Of a stretch of 24,038 nt of DNA, positions 1 to 8,460 are shown in pieces. The stretch covers positions 51,773 through 75,810 of the forward strand of contig BFEA01001100.1 of NCBI GenBank assembly GCA_003427395.1, read 5' to 3'. Position numbers and translations under genes: made by a program. Numbering within the stretch: position 1 is the stretch's first letter; every line of letters starts with the position of its first letter. Under the pieces are notes generated by a model, which ran no database searches, was not told the DNA's origin, and worked only from the letters and a program-made list of their open reading frames with translations. Origin of the DNA: Chara braunii. Lineage: Eukaryota; Streptophyta; Charophyceae; Charales; Characeae.

Positions 1-337
1 GGACATGTAGTAGGGTTAAGGTTTTGACATGGAATTCGGGAATCGGTCCCTCCAACCAAAGAGACGGGAGCTCCGCCAGCTGGTGACCACTCATCAGATC
101 GACGTGGTCTGCATCCAGGAGACCAAGCTCAATGCCTGCAAGATCACCACCCCCTGTCTGTGGTGGAAAGGTCATCAAGTATGGGCCCCTGCCCAAGGTG
201 GTTCTTCAACACCCAGGGCCATTGGGCCTGGGTTGTGTTGCACCACGAGGAGGAAACATGCGGCATCCTGACTGTGTATGGCCCGCCAGAGTTGGGGGCA
301 AGTAGGCGCATGTGGGAGCAGCTGGCAGCGGTTACGC
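1..337 (+). pseudogene. L1-like LINE ORF2, 5' part: N-terminal half of AP endonuclease (broken)
   Basis: This is the start of the endonuclease domain that nicks target DNA for target-primed reverse transcription. Frame 0 at 15-35 reads VKVLTWN, the usual opening of plant LINE endonucleases. Frame 2 from 47 reads PKRRELRQLV then IDVVCIQETKLN, with the catalytic Glu of the QET motif at 119-121. Frame 1 then reads WVVLHHEE, ILTVYGPPE and MWEQLAA up to the insertion point. Three frames in 337 bases means at least two frameshifts. The stretch between QETKLN and WVVLHH is shorter than I expect for this family, so an internal deletion is likely. The rest of the domain lies beyond the LTR element at 19477. 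Family assignment is firm; the exact upstream start is outside or at the window edge. Confidence 0.88.
334..337. repeat. Target-site duplication, left copy (ACGC)
   Basis: ACGC directly precedes the TGTC start of the left LTR and recurs directly after the GACA end of the right LTR. Removing the element plus one copy leaves the LINE endonuclease frame continuous, which fixes the insertion point to the base. Confidence 0.85.
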
Positions 338-348
338 TGTCGGTGCGA

Positions 349-366
349 ATACCCTTACAAGGGTAT
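349..366. repeat. Near-terminal inverted repeat of the left LTR
   Basis: ATACCCTT and AAGGGTAT are separated by AC: a perfect 8-bp palindrome starting 11 bases inside the LTR. It is unchanged in the right LTR at 12268-12285. It could be a hairpin or a dyad site for integrase or a regulator; the sequence alone does not decide. Confidence 0.6.
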
Positions 367-1980
367 CCGCCCTGGTTTTTGCAGACGACAGGAATAGTTT
401 GGTTTGAAGTTCTAAGTATACCGCGAGAGGCGCGGCAGTGTCTGTGGTTTACGTTGACTGGATGGTTGACAAGAATAAAGAGTGTGTGGGCGCGCAGATT
501 TGAGGCGTGCGTTATCTTTTTTTGATTGATGGTTGTGACAGTCGGCATAGTTGCCGACCAGATTTTTGTTTTTCTGATTCAGATAGGATTAAAAGGATTA
601 TGTCTCGTGATTGGTGCGCTTGCCGGTGACTTGTGCGTACGTGTGGAGGACGGCATCGACAACAAGGAGGCTTTGGAGTATGTTCAGTAGGCCCGCGCAT
701 CGCGCGGTGTCCGTTTATTTAGGCGTCCATTAGAGCTAAGCCCAGACTTGGGGCTAACATTATTGGTTACGACATCGGACTTTCTTTAAACAGATTCAGG
801 GATCGAGATCAAGCGGCGACGACGTGGGAATATCAAAGTAGCGTGGACGCACTGAGGGGTTGAGGGTCTACCAGGGCTACCCCCCCTTAGGTTTCGCCGT
901 CGGAGGCGTCGGAGCGGTGCTGGCGGTTAAAAGTTTCTAAATATTTTTATTTTACTGTTGTATCATTATTCTGCTCCAGTATTCTTTGACTTAGACGTGA
1001 TGGCTGGTTTAGAAGCCATCACGACAGTCGCGGACCTTAAGCGCGTGCCTTGATTTGATGGAGATAAGGATTCCGGTGTGTTCAGGACACCGATAAGCCC
1101 TCTTTATTTTCGCCCGTGCATAGGAGTGGCGGGGTCCGTGGCCGTGGCTTCCCTCACTTTGCTGCGGGCGCACGGCCTGCCGACCGCTACTTGTCGTAAG
1201 AGGCTTGAGCGTGAGCACGCCCGCCGGGGGCCGAGGAAGAGTGGGTTGTGCTTGGGCGGAGCGGCCCAAGGCACTGTGAGAAAGCACATCGTGGTGCACT
1301 GCTTGGGCTGCGCCCACGGGATTCTTTTTACCCCGGGTTTTGAAGTCTCAGACCGACATTTGCTACTGCCACGAGGATCGGGCCAGGCCCATTCAGACCC
1401 GTGCCTAGGCTTGCAACAGGCCGACGCCAGCGACCCAATGTTCAGCAACTGTGTGGGGCTTGCCCGCTGGGAGTCTAAGGTGGTAAGGAGCTTCGCCTGA
1501 GGAGAACGGGTCAGGGCAAACTCGGTGGAGGCCCGTAGCAGCACCGTGCGAGTCGCACGATCATTGGGGCTTGGGTACAGGGTCGGGTGGCTGGTAGTAC
1601 CGTGCGGGGGACTATGACCGAGCACCTCTAAGTCAGAGTTTGTGTTTGCAGCGGCGACATATGCCTCTCCAGGGTGGTACAAGCCTGTCGAACCGCACTT
1701 GCGAAAATCGCCCTTAGAATAGCGAGCGGGCTGGTAAGCGGCGCGGCCTCGCAGCTACGGGATCGAGAGCTGTGAAGGGGAGGCTGATACCGGCAAGGTT
1801 TAGACGAGGAGAAAAGCGACGGGGCCGGTTAAGCAGCATTAGTAGCGGAATACAAGATAGATAGCGGAGAGCTCGATTGCCCCGCTATATCACGTACTCG
1901 AGGTCCGACAGGGCAAAGGCAGACAACGAGCACAGGAAATGCGAATGCACGCAGATGCAATCCGCAACCGGATCCAATCT
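367..1980 (+). other. GC-rich LTR module without a gene
   Basis: This 1.6-kb part of the left LTR is GC-rich apart from a short AT-rich run near 930-970. Open frames on both strands around 1000-1680 overlap each other, lack recognisable domains and change mostly at amino-acid-altering positions between the two LTRs, so I do not call them genes. It contains a 10-bp-stem hairpin at 996-1023 (CGTGATGGCT / AGCCATCACG, 8-nt loop), shortened by mutation in the right LTR, and a 113-bp block at 1313-1425 identical in both LTRs. Confidence 0.5.
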
Positions 1981-3100
1981 CAAGTTGAGACGGGTAAGGA
2001 GCGGAGATGGCAGGAAAGGGGGATGGGAGCTGACGGGGTGAAAAGTGCATAGAAGAGATGACGAAGGCAAAAACGATGTAGCGTCCCTGTTTTGTGACGT
2101 GTTTTTTGAACGAAGGCGAACCTCAATCTACCGTTAGTTTTGGCAGTGGGTTAGTAGGATGAACGGTAGTAGAGAGGAGAGCTGCGAGGAATTATGGAGG
2201 AAACGAGAAGTGAACAGGGAGTGAACCCGTACGGGATTCTGCGACAGGTACATGCGGGGTATGGGCGACATAGCAGAGTATGGCGGAGCTAAGCAGGCCG
2301 CAACAAAGAGGGAGCGGTGGGCACGATTAACGATGGGGGATAGGCAGCGAGGAGACTGCGTCAAAGAGAGACAGGGGGTATGGGGCCAACCAAAACTGGC
2401 CGAAAGTCGACATACCGTACACGATGCAGGTGAGATGCATGCAGAGAAGGGAAATGAGTAATGGTGAAGGTGTGTGTGGCGAAGTGGAGCGCCTGTTTCC
2501 ACTACAAAAACGAGCGAATAAAGACTTATTCTAAATGTTTTGGGCTCGGGCGATTCTATTAGTAAGGTTAGTTTTGCTAAAGGATTAGTAGGATAGGAGT
2601 TATGGAGAAGGAAGGCCATACTGATGTAAAGGGTAGCGCACGGGGTATAGAGAAAGGTAGTGGAGTAAGCGAAGCTGGACGGGTTTCGAGCCAAGAGCAC
2701 TTAAACGCAGGAGCGGAGTAGTCAAGGAGGCGATTGATTCAGAGAGAGAGAGAGAGAGAAAAAGGTCTGTCAGTGAGATCACCATGGGTTAACCGCATTC
2801 TGTAGTGAGAAAGACTGAGTCTGAACATGTAGAGGAGGACGCTTGCACTAGAGGGAGACGAAGAGAGGACGTACCTGCTCACGACTCGTTGTTGCAGGGG
2901 GAAATGAGGTCTGTGCGGTGCGGAGCAAGCCAATCAAGTAAGAATTAAGGAAGCGCAGACTTACCTATTGGCTGGTGTGTCGCTCCTCCCATCAGCCGGA
3001 GTAATAAGGAGTGAGCCGCAGAGTCGGAGGCTCACCGGTTGGTCAATGAGGAGGAGTACCGAACGAACGGCAGGGAAGAGTCTTGGCTGTTAGATGGTGC
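1980..3100 (+). other. Purine-biased tract of the left LTR
   Basis: The plus strand is dominated by G and A for about 1.1 kb, including an (AG)9 microsatellite at 2741-2758. The counterpart in the right LTR (about 13900-15350) shares the bias. The bias removes stops from the minus strand and creates a 188-codon Ser/Leu/Pro-rich open frame (2134-2700) with no known domain. I regard that frame as a by-product of composition, not a gene. Confidence 0.55.
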
Positions 3101-3234
3101 GCACTCATTTCTCTAAACTGGAATAGCGAGTCAGAAGGAGTTGCAGAGTTGTACGCTCGTCCGCTAGCTAACACACTACTGGCCTGCTCGACAGGCTGAA
3201 TAAGTGACTGGAACGGTAGATGCGATTACGGACC

Positions 3235-3560
3235 AGGGTGTTGCTCTGTTGCTGTGTAAAGCCACAGGTTGCCTCCGTAGTGCTGCTATTTGCAGCAACT
3301 GCTGTACTCGCTGAAGGTGGTTGTGATTGATGAGCAGCACGACGCTACAAGCTAGCTGTGATGAACTGCTGCGGGCATACTGTTGCCCACTGCTGTATAT
3401 TGCGGCTAATTGCTGCATACGGTTGTGGACTGTTTTGTTGACTGTGCACGTTTGCTGCTCCCCTTGACTATGCATAGACTGTTGCAAGCGCCTGCTGACA
3501 TCTGCATATTACGACATATCACTGTTGGCCGCCGCTGAGTACTGCTGCTGCGTTTAAAGA
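3235..3560 (+). repeat. CTG/GCTG-rich degenerate repeat tract, left LTR
   Basis: Short words such as TGCTG, CTGCTG and ACTGCTG recur many times over about 325 bp, at irregular spacing and with frequent interruptions. The right LTR keeps the tract at about 15535-15860 with point differences. It is a decayed low-complexity repeat rather than a clean trinucleotide array; no gene is seen in it. Confidence 0.55.
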
Positions 3561-4237
3561 CTAATACAGGTTGTGGAGCAACGACGATTGGGTTAAGTGG
3601 AGGTGTTGGGATTAAGAGGAATGATCAGGCTGGACGGGTCGCGGGTTAATGCTGCGATTTGGGAGGTCGTCAGTGGATTGATTTCGGCAGTTCGACATCA
3701 GAAGTTGAACAAGATGTGACATTGGTTGCCATTGTGGGACCCTCAGGCGAATAAAGGTATCAAGGCCCTTTCCTAAGATTTGAGTTGTCCCCTTCTGGTA
3801 TCTCGAGAGTCGGAAACCCCTATCTTCTGCCTTTCTTACTTTAAGTCTAATCCAGTTCTGAGAGGAAGGCGCCAGGCGGGATTGCAACCCCTAGGACCGC
3901 AACAAGACTCTGTGGGGACTCAGCCCACCGATTGTGGGAGCTCTACCGGAACCTAGGCGAGGTTCTGGAGGCAGGGAACCATCAGGTAAACTATCTCTAT
4001 CTGTATTACCCACTACACCCATGTTTGCCTATTCCCCTACAGTCTAATTGGCGTATGCATGCTTGGCTCTATGATTTTTGTTTTCTCTTCAGGAAATAAC
4101 CAGACTAAGTAAAGGAACGCATGTATAATGTCAGTTTCAGCTTCTTTGTTTGACTGAAAGCAGATTGTGGGGTTGCATCTGGGGGAAGGGTGGGAGAAAG
4201 GTAGTTTTGCATGAAGTTTGACTGGGTCAACTAAAGG
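3561..4237 (+). other. LTR segment with no recognisable feature
   Basis: This is unique-looking sequence shared with 15861-16532 of the right LTR. I see no supported gene, repeat array or RNA gene in it. Confidence 0.4.
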
Positions 4238-4899
4238 CTGGGCCAGTTCCATAAGTTTGGGAAGGCCCAGTGCTATGTTTTATTTTTGAGTTGCCTGGAG
4301 AACCAGACATGCTCCATAAGTTTGGGTGGTCTGGTTGCTCTGACTTGTGAGGGCTAACTGTGGTTGACTTTTCGGAAGCTAGTCAAATCCACAAGTTTGG
4401 GTATTCTGGCGGCCTTGTTTACTTTGGGTTTCTGTCGATTTCGTTTTGGCTTGTCTTTGAGAGGAATGAACCAGGCTGAGGACCAAGACATGTTCCATAA
4501 GTTTGGGTGGTCTTGGTCCAATGGCACGCACATGCTGGAGCCAAAACGATATAATTTGACTATAGTATTATTCTATCTATGAACAGGCTAGTCAGACAGG
4601 GTTCCATAAGTTTGGGTGGTCTGACTATAGCCTATCACCAACTGAAGATAGTACTAATTAAGAATAAACTTGTGGTAAGAATGGGCAGACTGAATCGTGA
4701 GTTGAAGATGATCGGTTCAGTTATATGCTACCTCAAAAGACTAAGTGAAGATAATTATATAAATCTTGGATATTTTAACAGTTCAGGGCGACTAGGGTGA
4801 CCTAGTCATATGCTCAAAGAAGAGAAAAGTTGTTGTGCCCTGTGTTTGTGTATACTCTATGACTGATCTGGACATGTTCCATAAGTTTGGGTGGTCTAG
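4238..4899 (+). repeat. Array of six constant-loop, variable-stem hairpins (left LTR)
   Basis: Six copies of a unit with loop consensus ATGTTCCATAAGTTTGGGTG are each bracketed by an inverted repeat. Stems are: 4238-4244/4264-4270 (CTGGGCC, 7 bp); 4301-4308/4329-4336 (AACCAGAC, 8 bp); a decayed copy at about 4381-4411; 4480-4489/4510-4519 (GGACCAAGAC, 10 bp); 4589-4597/4619-4627 (TAGTCAGAC, 9 bp, extendable by GGC/GCC across a 2-nt bulge); 4868-4873/4894-4899 (CTGGAC/GTCTAG, 6 bp with one G-U). In four copies the inner GAC/GTC is shared while the outer bases differ, always with matching partners. Unit spacing is irregular (about 64 to 275 bp). Function unknown. Confidence 0.8.
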
Positions 4900-5118
4900 C
4901 TTTATGCCTTATGTAAGTTGGGTATAAAGAGGATAAATCGTTGAAAGACTATGAACTATTGTTTGTTAAGTTTACTCTGGTATGGTGAGAGTACTTACCT
5001 TTGTAGATTGGCCTGCATGTGACTGAGTGAGGCTACTACTTAGTCTGAGTTTCAGGTTGATAGGTAGTTGTTTTAGTTGCTCGCGACGTGCTAGAGCCAT
5101 AAGAGTTGGTTTCAATTC
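4900..5118 (+). other. AT-rich LTR spacer
   Basis: Short AT-rich sequence between the hairpin array and the direct repeats; nothing recognisable. Confidence 0.35.
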
Positions 5119-5520
5119 TTGCATTTTCTGAACAAAGTTTTTTTACTTAAGTCAATTTCTGCATTTTCTGGGATCTTTTATTACACTTGGCCTTGTATAA
5201 TTCTTGGTAAGCCACTTTCTCTAAGGGAAGCACTGCCGAAATTTCTACAAAACCGAGGAGTTAGTCAGACTTTGTCTTTTTCATGGTCTAACTTTTCTGA
5301 CTTTTTGGCTTAGTAAAAATCTGGAACATCTCCTTCTCTAAAGGGAGTGCTGCCTAAATTTTTGCTAATTCAGGGAGTTAGACAAAATTAGACTTTGAAA
5401 ATTCAAAGTCACTGTAGATTCTGAACTCAGCTTTGTATAATTTTTAGAAAGACACTTTTCCTACGGGAAGCGCTGCCAAAATTTTATTAGTTTAAAGGAA
5501 TTGGATTATATTTTAATAGG
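5119..5520 (+). repeat. Three degenerate direct repeats (~120-bp period), left LTR
   Basis: Three diverged copies share a core resembling CTACGGGAAGCGCTGCCGAA followed by ATTT. Cores lie near 5221-5243, 5339-5362 and 5461-5484. Copies one and three are preceded by CTTTGTATAA- or CCTTGTATAA-like sequence, and copies one and two are followed by GGAGTTAG-like sequence. The same three copies occur in the right LTR (cores near 17521, 17640 and 17761). The array ends about 25 bp before the TATA-like box, a position typical of repeated promoter elements in U3, but this role is inference. Confidence 0.65.
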
Positions 5521-5542
5521 TGGCAATTCTTGCAATCCACTC

Positions 5543-5550
5543 TATATAAA
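5543..5550 (+). promoter_or_regulatory. Candidate TATA box of the 5' LTR
   Basis: TATATAAA followed by a purine-rich start-like region is the best TATA match in the LTR. It sits just downstream of the three direct repeats. By the usual 25-35-bp rule, transcription would begin near 5575-5585. The equivalent site in the right LTR reads TATATACA (17843-17850). Confidence 0.45.
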
Positions 5551-5772
5551 GGAGACTCTGTCAGGGTCTACCTTTCTTTGGGCACTTGCTTAGAGGCAGA
5601 CATAAGCTTAGTTTGTAGAAGGGTATTGGGTGAAAGTGTGTTATGGAGTTGTATTCTCCATACACTTATGACTTTAGCTTGGGTATTGACCTGTTTTGTG
5701 TTACAGGTCTTCTTGATCGATTGATTCAGGATTTGGGCTAGATTCAGGTTGATCCTACGGGGATCGTCTTCT

Positions 5773-5787
5773 GTTATCACTGATAAC
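5773..5787. repeat. Palindrome GTTATCA-C-TGATAAC
   Basis: A perfect 7-bp inverted repeat with one central base, unchanged at 18073-18087 in the right LTR. It follows a second small inverted repeat, GATCC/GGATC, at about 5752-5766. If transcription starts near 5575 these would lie in the 5' leader RNA. Confidence 0.45.
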
Positions 5788-5942
5788 AAGTCGGTTGTCG
5801 ATTCGTCGGTTTATGACTCAACTCCAATCCACTCTTGGAACTCAACCTAAAGGCTTTAGTCTTGTGATTCAAAATATTTTGTTGTGTTTTCACCTGGACT
5901 TTATTTGAATGGCCATTTAAAGAAAAATACTGAGTATTTTAT

Positions 5943-6048
5943 TTTGAGAAGTTGCACAAGATTGAAACTTGTATGGCTAAAAGCAAGGGGTGTGAGTGCA
6001 GAGAATGGTTGAAGTTGACCCCGTGTAGTGCATGGACTTCTTGGTTGG
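5943..6048 (+). other. Segment present only in the left LTR
   Basis: About 106 bp between GTATTTTATT and ATCTTTGATGTG is absent from the right LTR, where the flanks join near 18243. Boundaries are set by hand alignment. Deletion from the right copy or insertion in the left are both possible; no terminal repeats of an inserted element are seen. Confidence 0.6.
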
Positions 6049-7277
6049 ATCTTTGATGTGATTGCAGATATGTTTGGTGATTCGGACTTTGGATTTGACT
6101 GTCTGCGCTCACATGCATATGTATATGGCTGAGAGGAGGCCCATTGTGACTGTGAGAAGTGATCGTCCTATATTACTAACCCTTATTTACATATGTATAT
6201 ACTTATGATTTGAGTGTTTCGTGCGGCCTACTGGGACCACGCATAAGGGTTAAACAGATCGTGTGGTTGAGAGAAGAGGGAGATCCCCTGTTATCCTTTG
6301 CTTTTTAGATTTCTATGGTTGGACGTCGTAGTCCGTGGCAGTTGTCAAAGTCAAACCTCTTGACTTCTCCCCAGACCCTAGATGATGAAGCTGGTCTCCA
6401 GGGCCATAAGAGACGATCGACACCACATGTATGAACTTGTGTACCACCCACTCTCCGCAGGGAGCAGAAGAGGGTGTGGGTTCTCAACCGCACTTGGCGG
6501 TTGTCCAGCGTCGAAAGATTAACCCTCAAGGCTCGTGTCAGCCGACACTTGAGTGTCGAATGCGACCCTCGAGATTAACGAGGACCGCATGAGTATGGGT
6601 ACTACATAGTACGCCATCATTGCGATCGCTTGCGTATGCTTGCATTGCGAATCAATATGAGTTAGCCCTGCGTCTGCGCGGTTTTATACTAAGTCTCGCG
6701 CGAGACGCCTATCAGATTTTAGCATCGGAGAGTTATGGGATGGCTACTAAGGGACTATGAGTGTTGTCGCGTTGTTTGTTCAGTGTCGTTTTTTGTATGT
6801 ATGCGTATGCATGTATGTTTTTATTATGGTGTGCGCGTGGTGTGTGGGATGCATCCTACTCGACCGACGACGGATCGCGCTTGGGACTTCAGCCCGCCCA
6901 AGATGCCAATTCGTGTGCGGGTTCGATAGAGGCGTAATACCGAGCGTACCCCTTATGTTACAGCGAACGAGAAACGCCCTCGGCTGGTCACCCTCTGCGA
7001 TTGCAACTGAGCAGCTTTTGTACTGTGGAATGGTAGCTCGATGAGGATACGCCCACCGAAGGGAGGTGACAGCTCCCGTAAGGAGGAGGTAAGTTGTGCC
7101 TCGCGTAGGCCTTATCCTGTCGTAGGGGCTCACGAGAGGTATGGCTGGCGTACTCGGCCGGAGCGGCTTGCGGAAACTCCACGTATATTCGCAACGAGGA
7201 TTTAGACCAACTCCTGCGTGACGCGTCCGGGAGGGTCCCGCGCTGCCCCGTGCAGTGTCGGACCGATGCGCTCGATA
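6049..7277 (+). other. Distal LTR part (probable R/U5), no gene seen
   Basis: This GC-richer segment ends at the LTR terminus. It contains two adjacent small hairpins: CGACACT-TG-AGTGTCG at 6543-6558 and CCTCG/CGAGG just after (about 6567-6583). It also contains a TG/TATG-rich run at about 6778-6850. Open frames here are short, overlapping and not conserved as protein. If the TATA box at 5543 is real, most of this would be transcribed leader. Confidence 0.4.
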
Positions 7278-7279
7278 GG

Positions 7280-7297
7280 TGGCGTCGTTGCCGGGGA
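7280..7297 (+). promoter_or_regulatory. Primer-binding site, tRNA-Asp type
   Basis: TGGCGTCGTTGCCGGGGA lies two bases after the left LTR. Plant tRNA-Asp(GUC) ends CCCCGGCAACGGCGCCA, whose complement TGGCGCCGTTGCCGGGG matches with one difference (T for C at base six). The same primer type is known from Athila-like Ty3/gypsy elements. The site fixes element orientation and the left LTR's 3' boundary. Confidence 0.88.
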
Positions 7298-8240
7298 TAA
7301 CGGTTGCCTGCCGTTGTCCCTGGTGGAACGATATCCTGGTATGATACAATTGAAATTAGGCAAAAGGAGAAGCTTTCTTTTGACGTACATGGTCGATTGC
7401 TAGATGCCTTGATTATCGTTCGGGATATCTTAAAAAACTGTGGCCTAAGAGTGATAAGCATTGAATATAAGTGTATGCGCAAATTGCTTGAGGAAGGAAG
7501 TATTTGGCTATACACTTAAGTATTGTGGCGCATATTATAATGGTCTCAATGAGCACCTTGTCATCTTAAGTATCTTTTGATAATTGGGCGATATGGGACG
7601 TATCTGATGCGGCCGTGGTTGAGTTAAGACAGCATCCGCATTGTTGGGTATGTCTATCACCAAAGCAAGCCGAGTTGATAACTGCCAAGGCTACGAGGCT
7701 AGTGACTTATTATGTAAGTTATGTGTTAGGCTTGCTTGGGATGTAAAGACGCTAAGTTGAGGCGTCTCCCCCTGGTTAGTAAAGTGTCGCGTTGGAGGAG
7801 GTTTCTAGTACGTGAGCGACATGAGTGAGGGGGTGACTGATGTGCGCGAAGTGATGGGTTTGATTGCAAAGGTCTTTCCTTGAGCTCAGACTGAATTATG
7901 GTGTAATAAGTACTGCGATGAATCTCGTACCTAGATTCATTGATAGTATCAGTTGGCGATGGGTTGGAGATTGGACAGTTGTAGCTAACGATAAAGCTAA
8001 AAAAATAGTGGTTATTTGATTGATGGTATGGCTAACCCGAAGAGAGGTTTATGTTCTAAAATATGTGTAATATATATCTATTTTCTCGTTTTTATGGCGG
8101 TGTTATTTGATTGGTGCCAAATATGCGTTTTTTTGTATTTTGTTTTATATTTGATTGATGACGTATGTACGGATTGCCTTTCAGAGGGTACATAGACTTT
8201 ACATGAAACCCACATCTAGCATGGACCCAGAGGTGAATGG
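7298..8240 (+). other. Internal region, first part: no gene
   Basis: This is where gag would begin in an autonomous element. The only open stretch of note runs to 7519 (about 71 codons), but its first in-frame ATG is near the end and it has no domain I recognise. From 7520 to 8240 I see only G/T-rich non-coding sequence with frequent stops. Confidence 0.55.
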
Positions 8241-8460
8241 GGTGACTCACTCCTGGGGAAGGTGGTTCTTCCTCAAGGGAGTAAGCCAGCGAGTATAGTT
8301 GTCATTAGTGAAAGTGCATTCTTAAGTTGTTACTCCCTTGATAAGGCTTAAGGAAGCAGTTATAGGTCTCAAAAATGATAATGAGACCCACGCCGGAATT
8401 ATGTTTGTGGTCCATTAGTGGGGTGTTCTTACCTTTCCTATTCCTATGATAGGAAAGTAA
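8241..8460 (+). repeat. Cluster of three inverted repeats in the internal region
   Basis: Three hairpins lie within 220 bp. One is compound: ACTCC 8249-8253 with GGAGT 8278-8282, enclosing GGAAG 8257-8261 with CTTCC 8268-8272. The second is GGTCTCA 8365-8371 with TGAGACC 8382-8388. The third is CTTTCCTAT 8433-8441 with ATAGGAAAG 8449-8457 (9-bp stem, 7-nt loop). Unlike the LTR array, they share no loop sequence. Confidence 0.5.

Larger units (their letters stand above)
338..7277 (+). repeat. 5' LTR (6,940 bp)
   Basis: It aligns end to end with 12257-19472. It starts TGTCGGTG at the LINE junction and ends CGATA, where the right copy has TGACA, so the 3' terminal dinucleotide has probably mutated from CA to TA. 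Differences from the right LTR include about 106 bp present only here (about 5943-6048) and about 327 bp plus 28 bp missing here around 2053-2100. Composition changes sharply along its length, as if built from several captured modules. The only plausible core promoter I see is the TATA-like box at 5543-5550. That would make roughly 338-5570 U3 and leave up to 1.7 kb for R and U5. No supported gene lies in it. Confidence 0.9.

Noticed and set aside
2134-2700. 188-codon minus-strand open frame, retained as 192 codons at 14403-14981, with three indels that are all multiples of three
   Set aside because: The frame has no ATG at its upstream end and no known domain. By hand count about 46 base differences give about 37 amino-acid differences, close to neutral expectation. 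The frame is open because the strand is purine-biased.
3235-3560. Expandable CTG trinucleotide repeat
   Set aside because: The CTG words are scattered with interruptions and never form more than two or three consecutive units.
4238-4899. CRISPR-like array
   Set aside because: Unit spacing is irregular, the repeat core is flanked by its own inverted arms rather than by uniform spacers, and the context is a eukaryotic retrotransposon.
5530-5724. 64-codon frame conserved at 17830-18024
   Set aside because: It does not begin with ATG. Six of about seven base differences alter the protein, and it overlaps the TATA-like box, so it is better explained as promoter or leader sequence.
7304-7519. Possible gag start or captured gene fragment (about 71 codons)
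   Set aside because: Its first in-frame ATG is near the end of the frame, and I recognise no gag or host domain.
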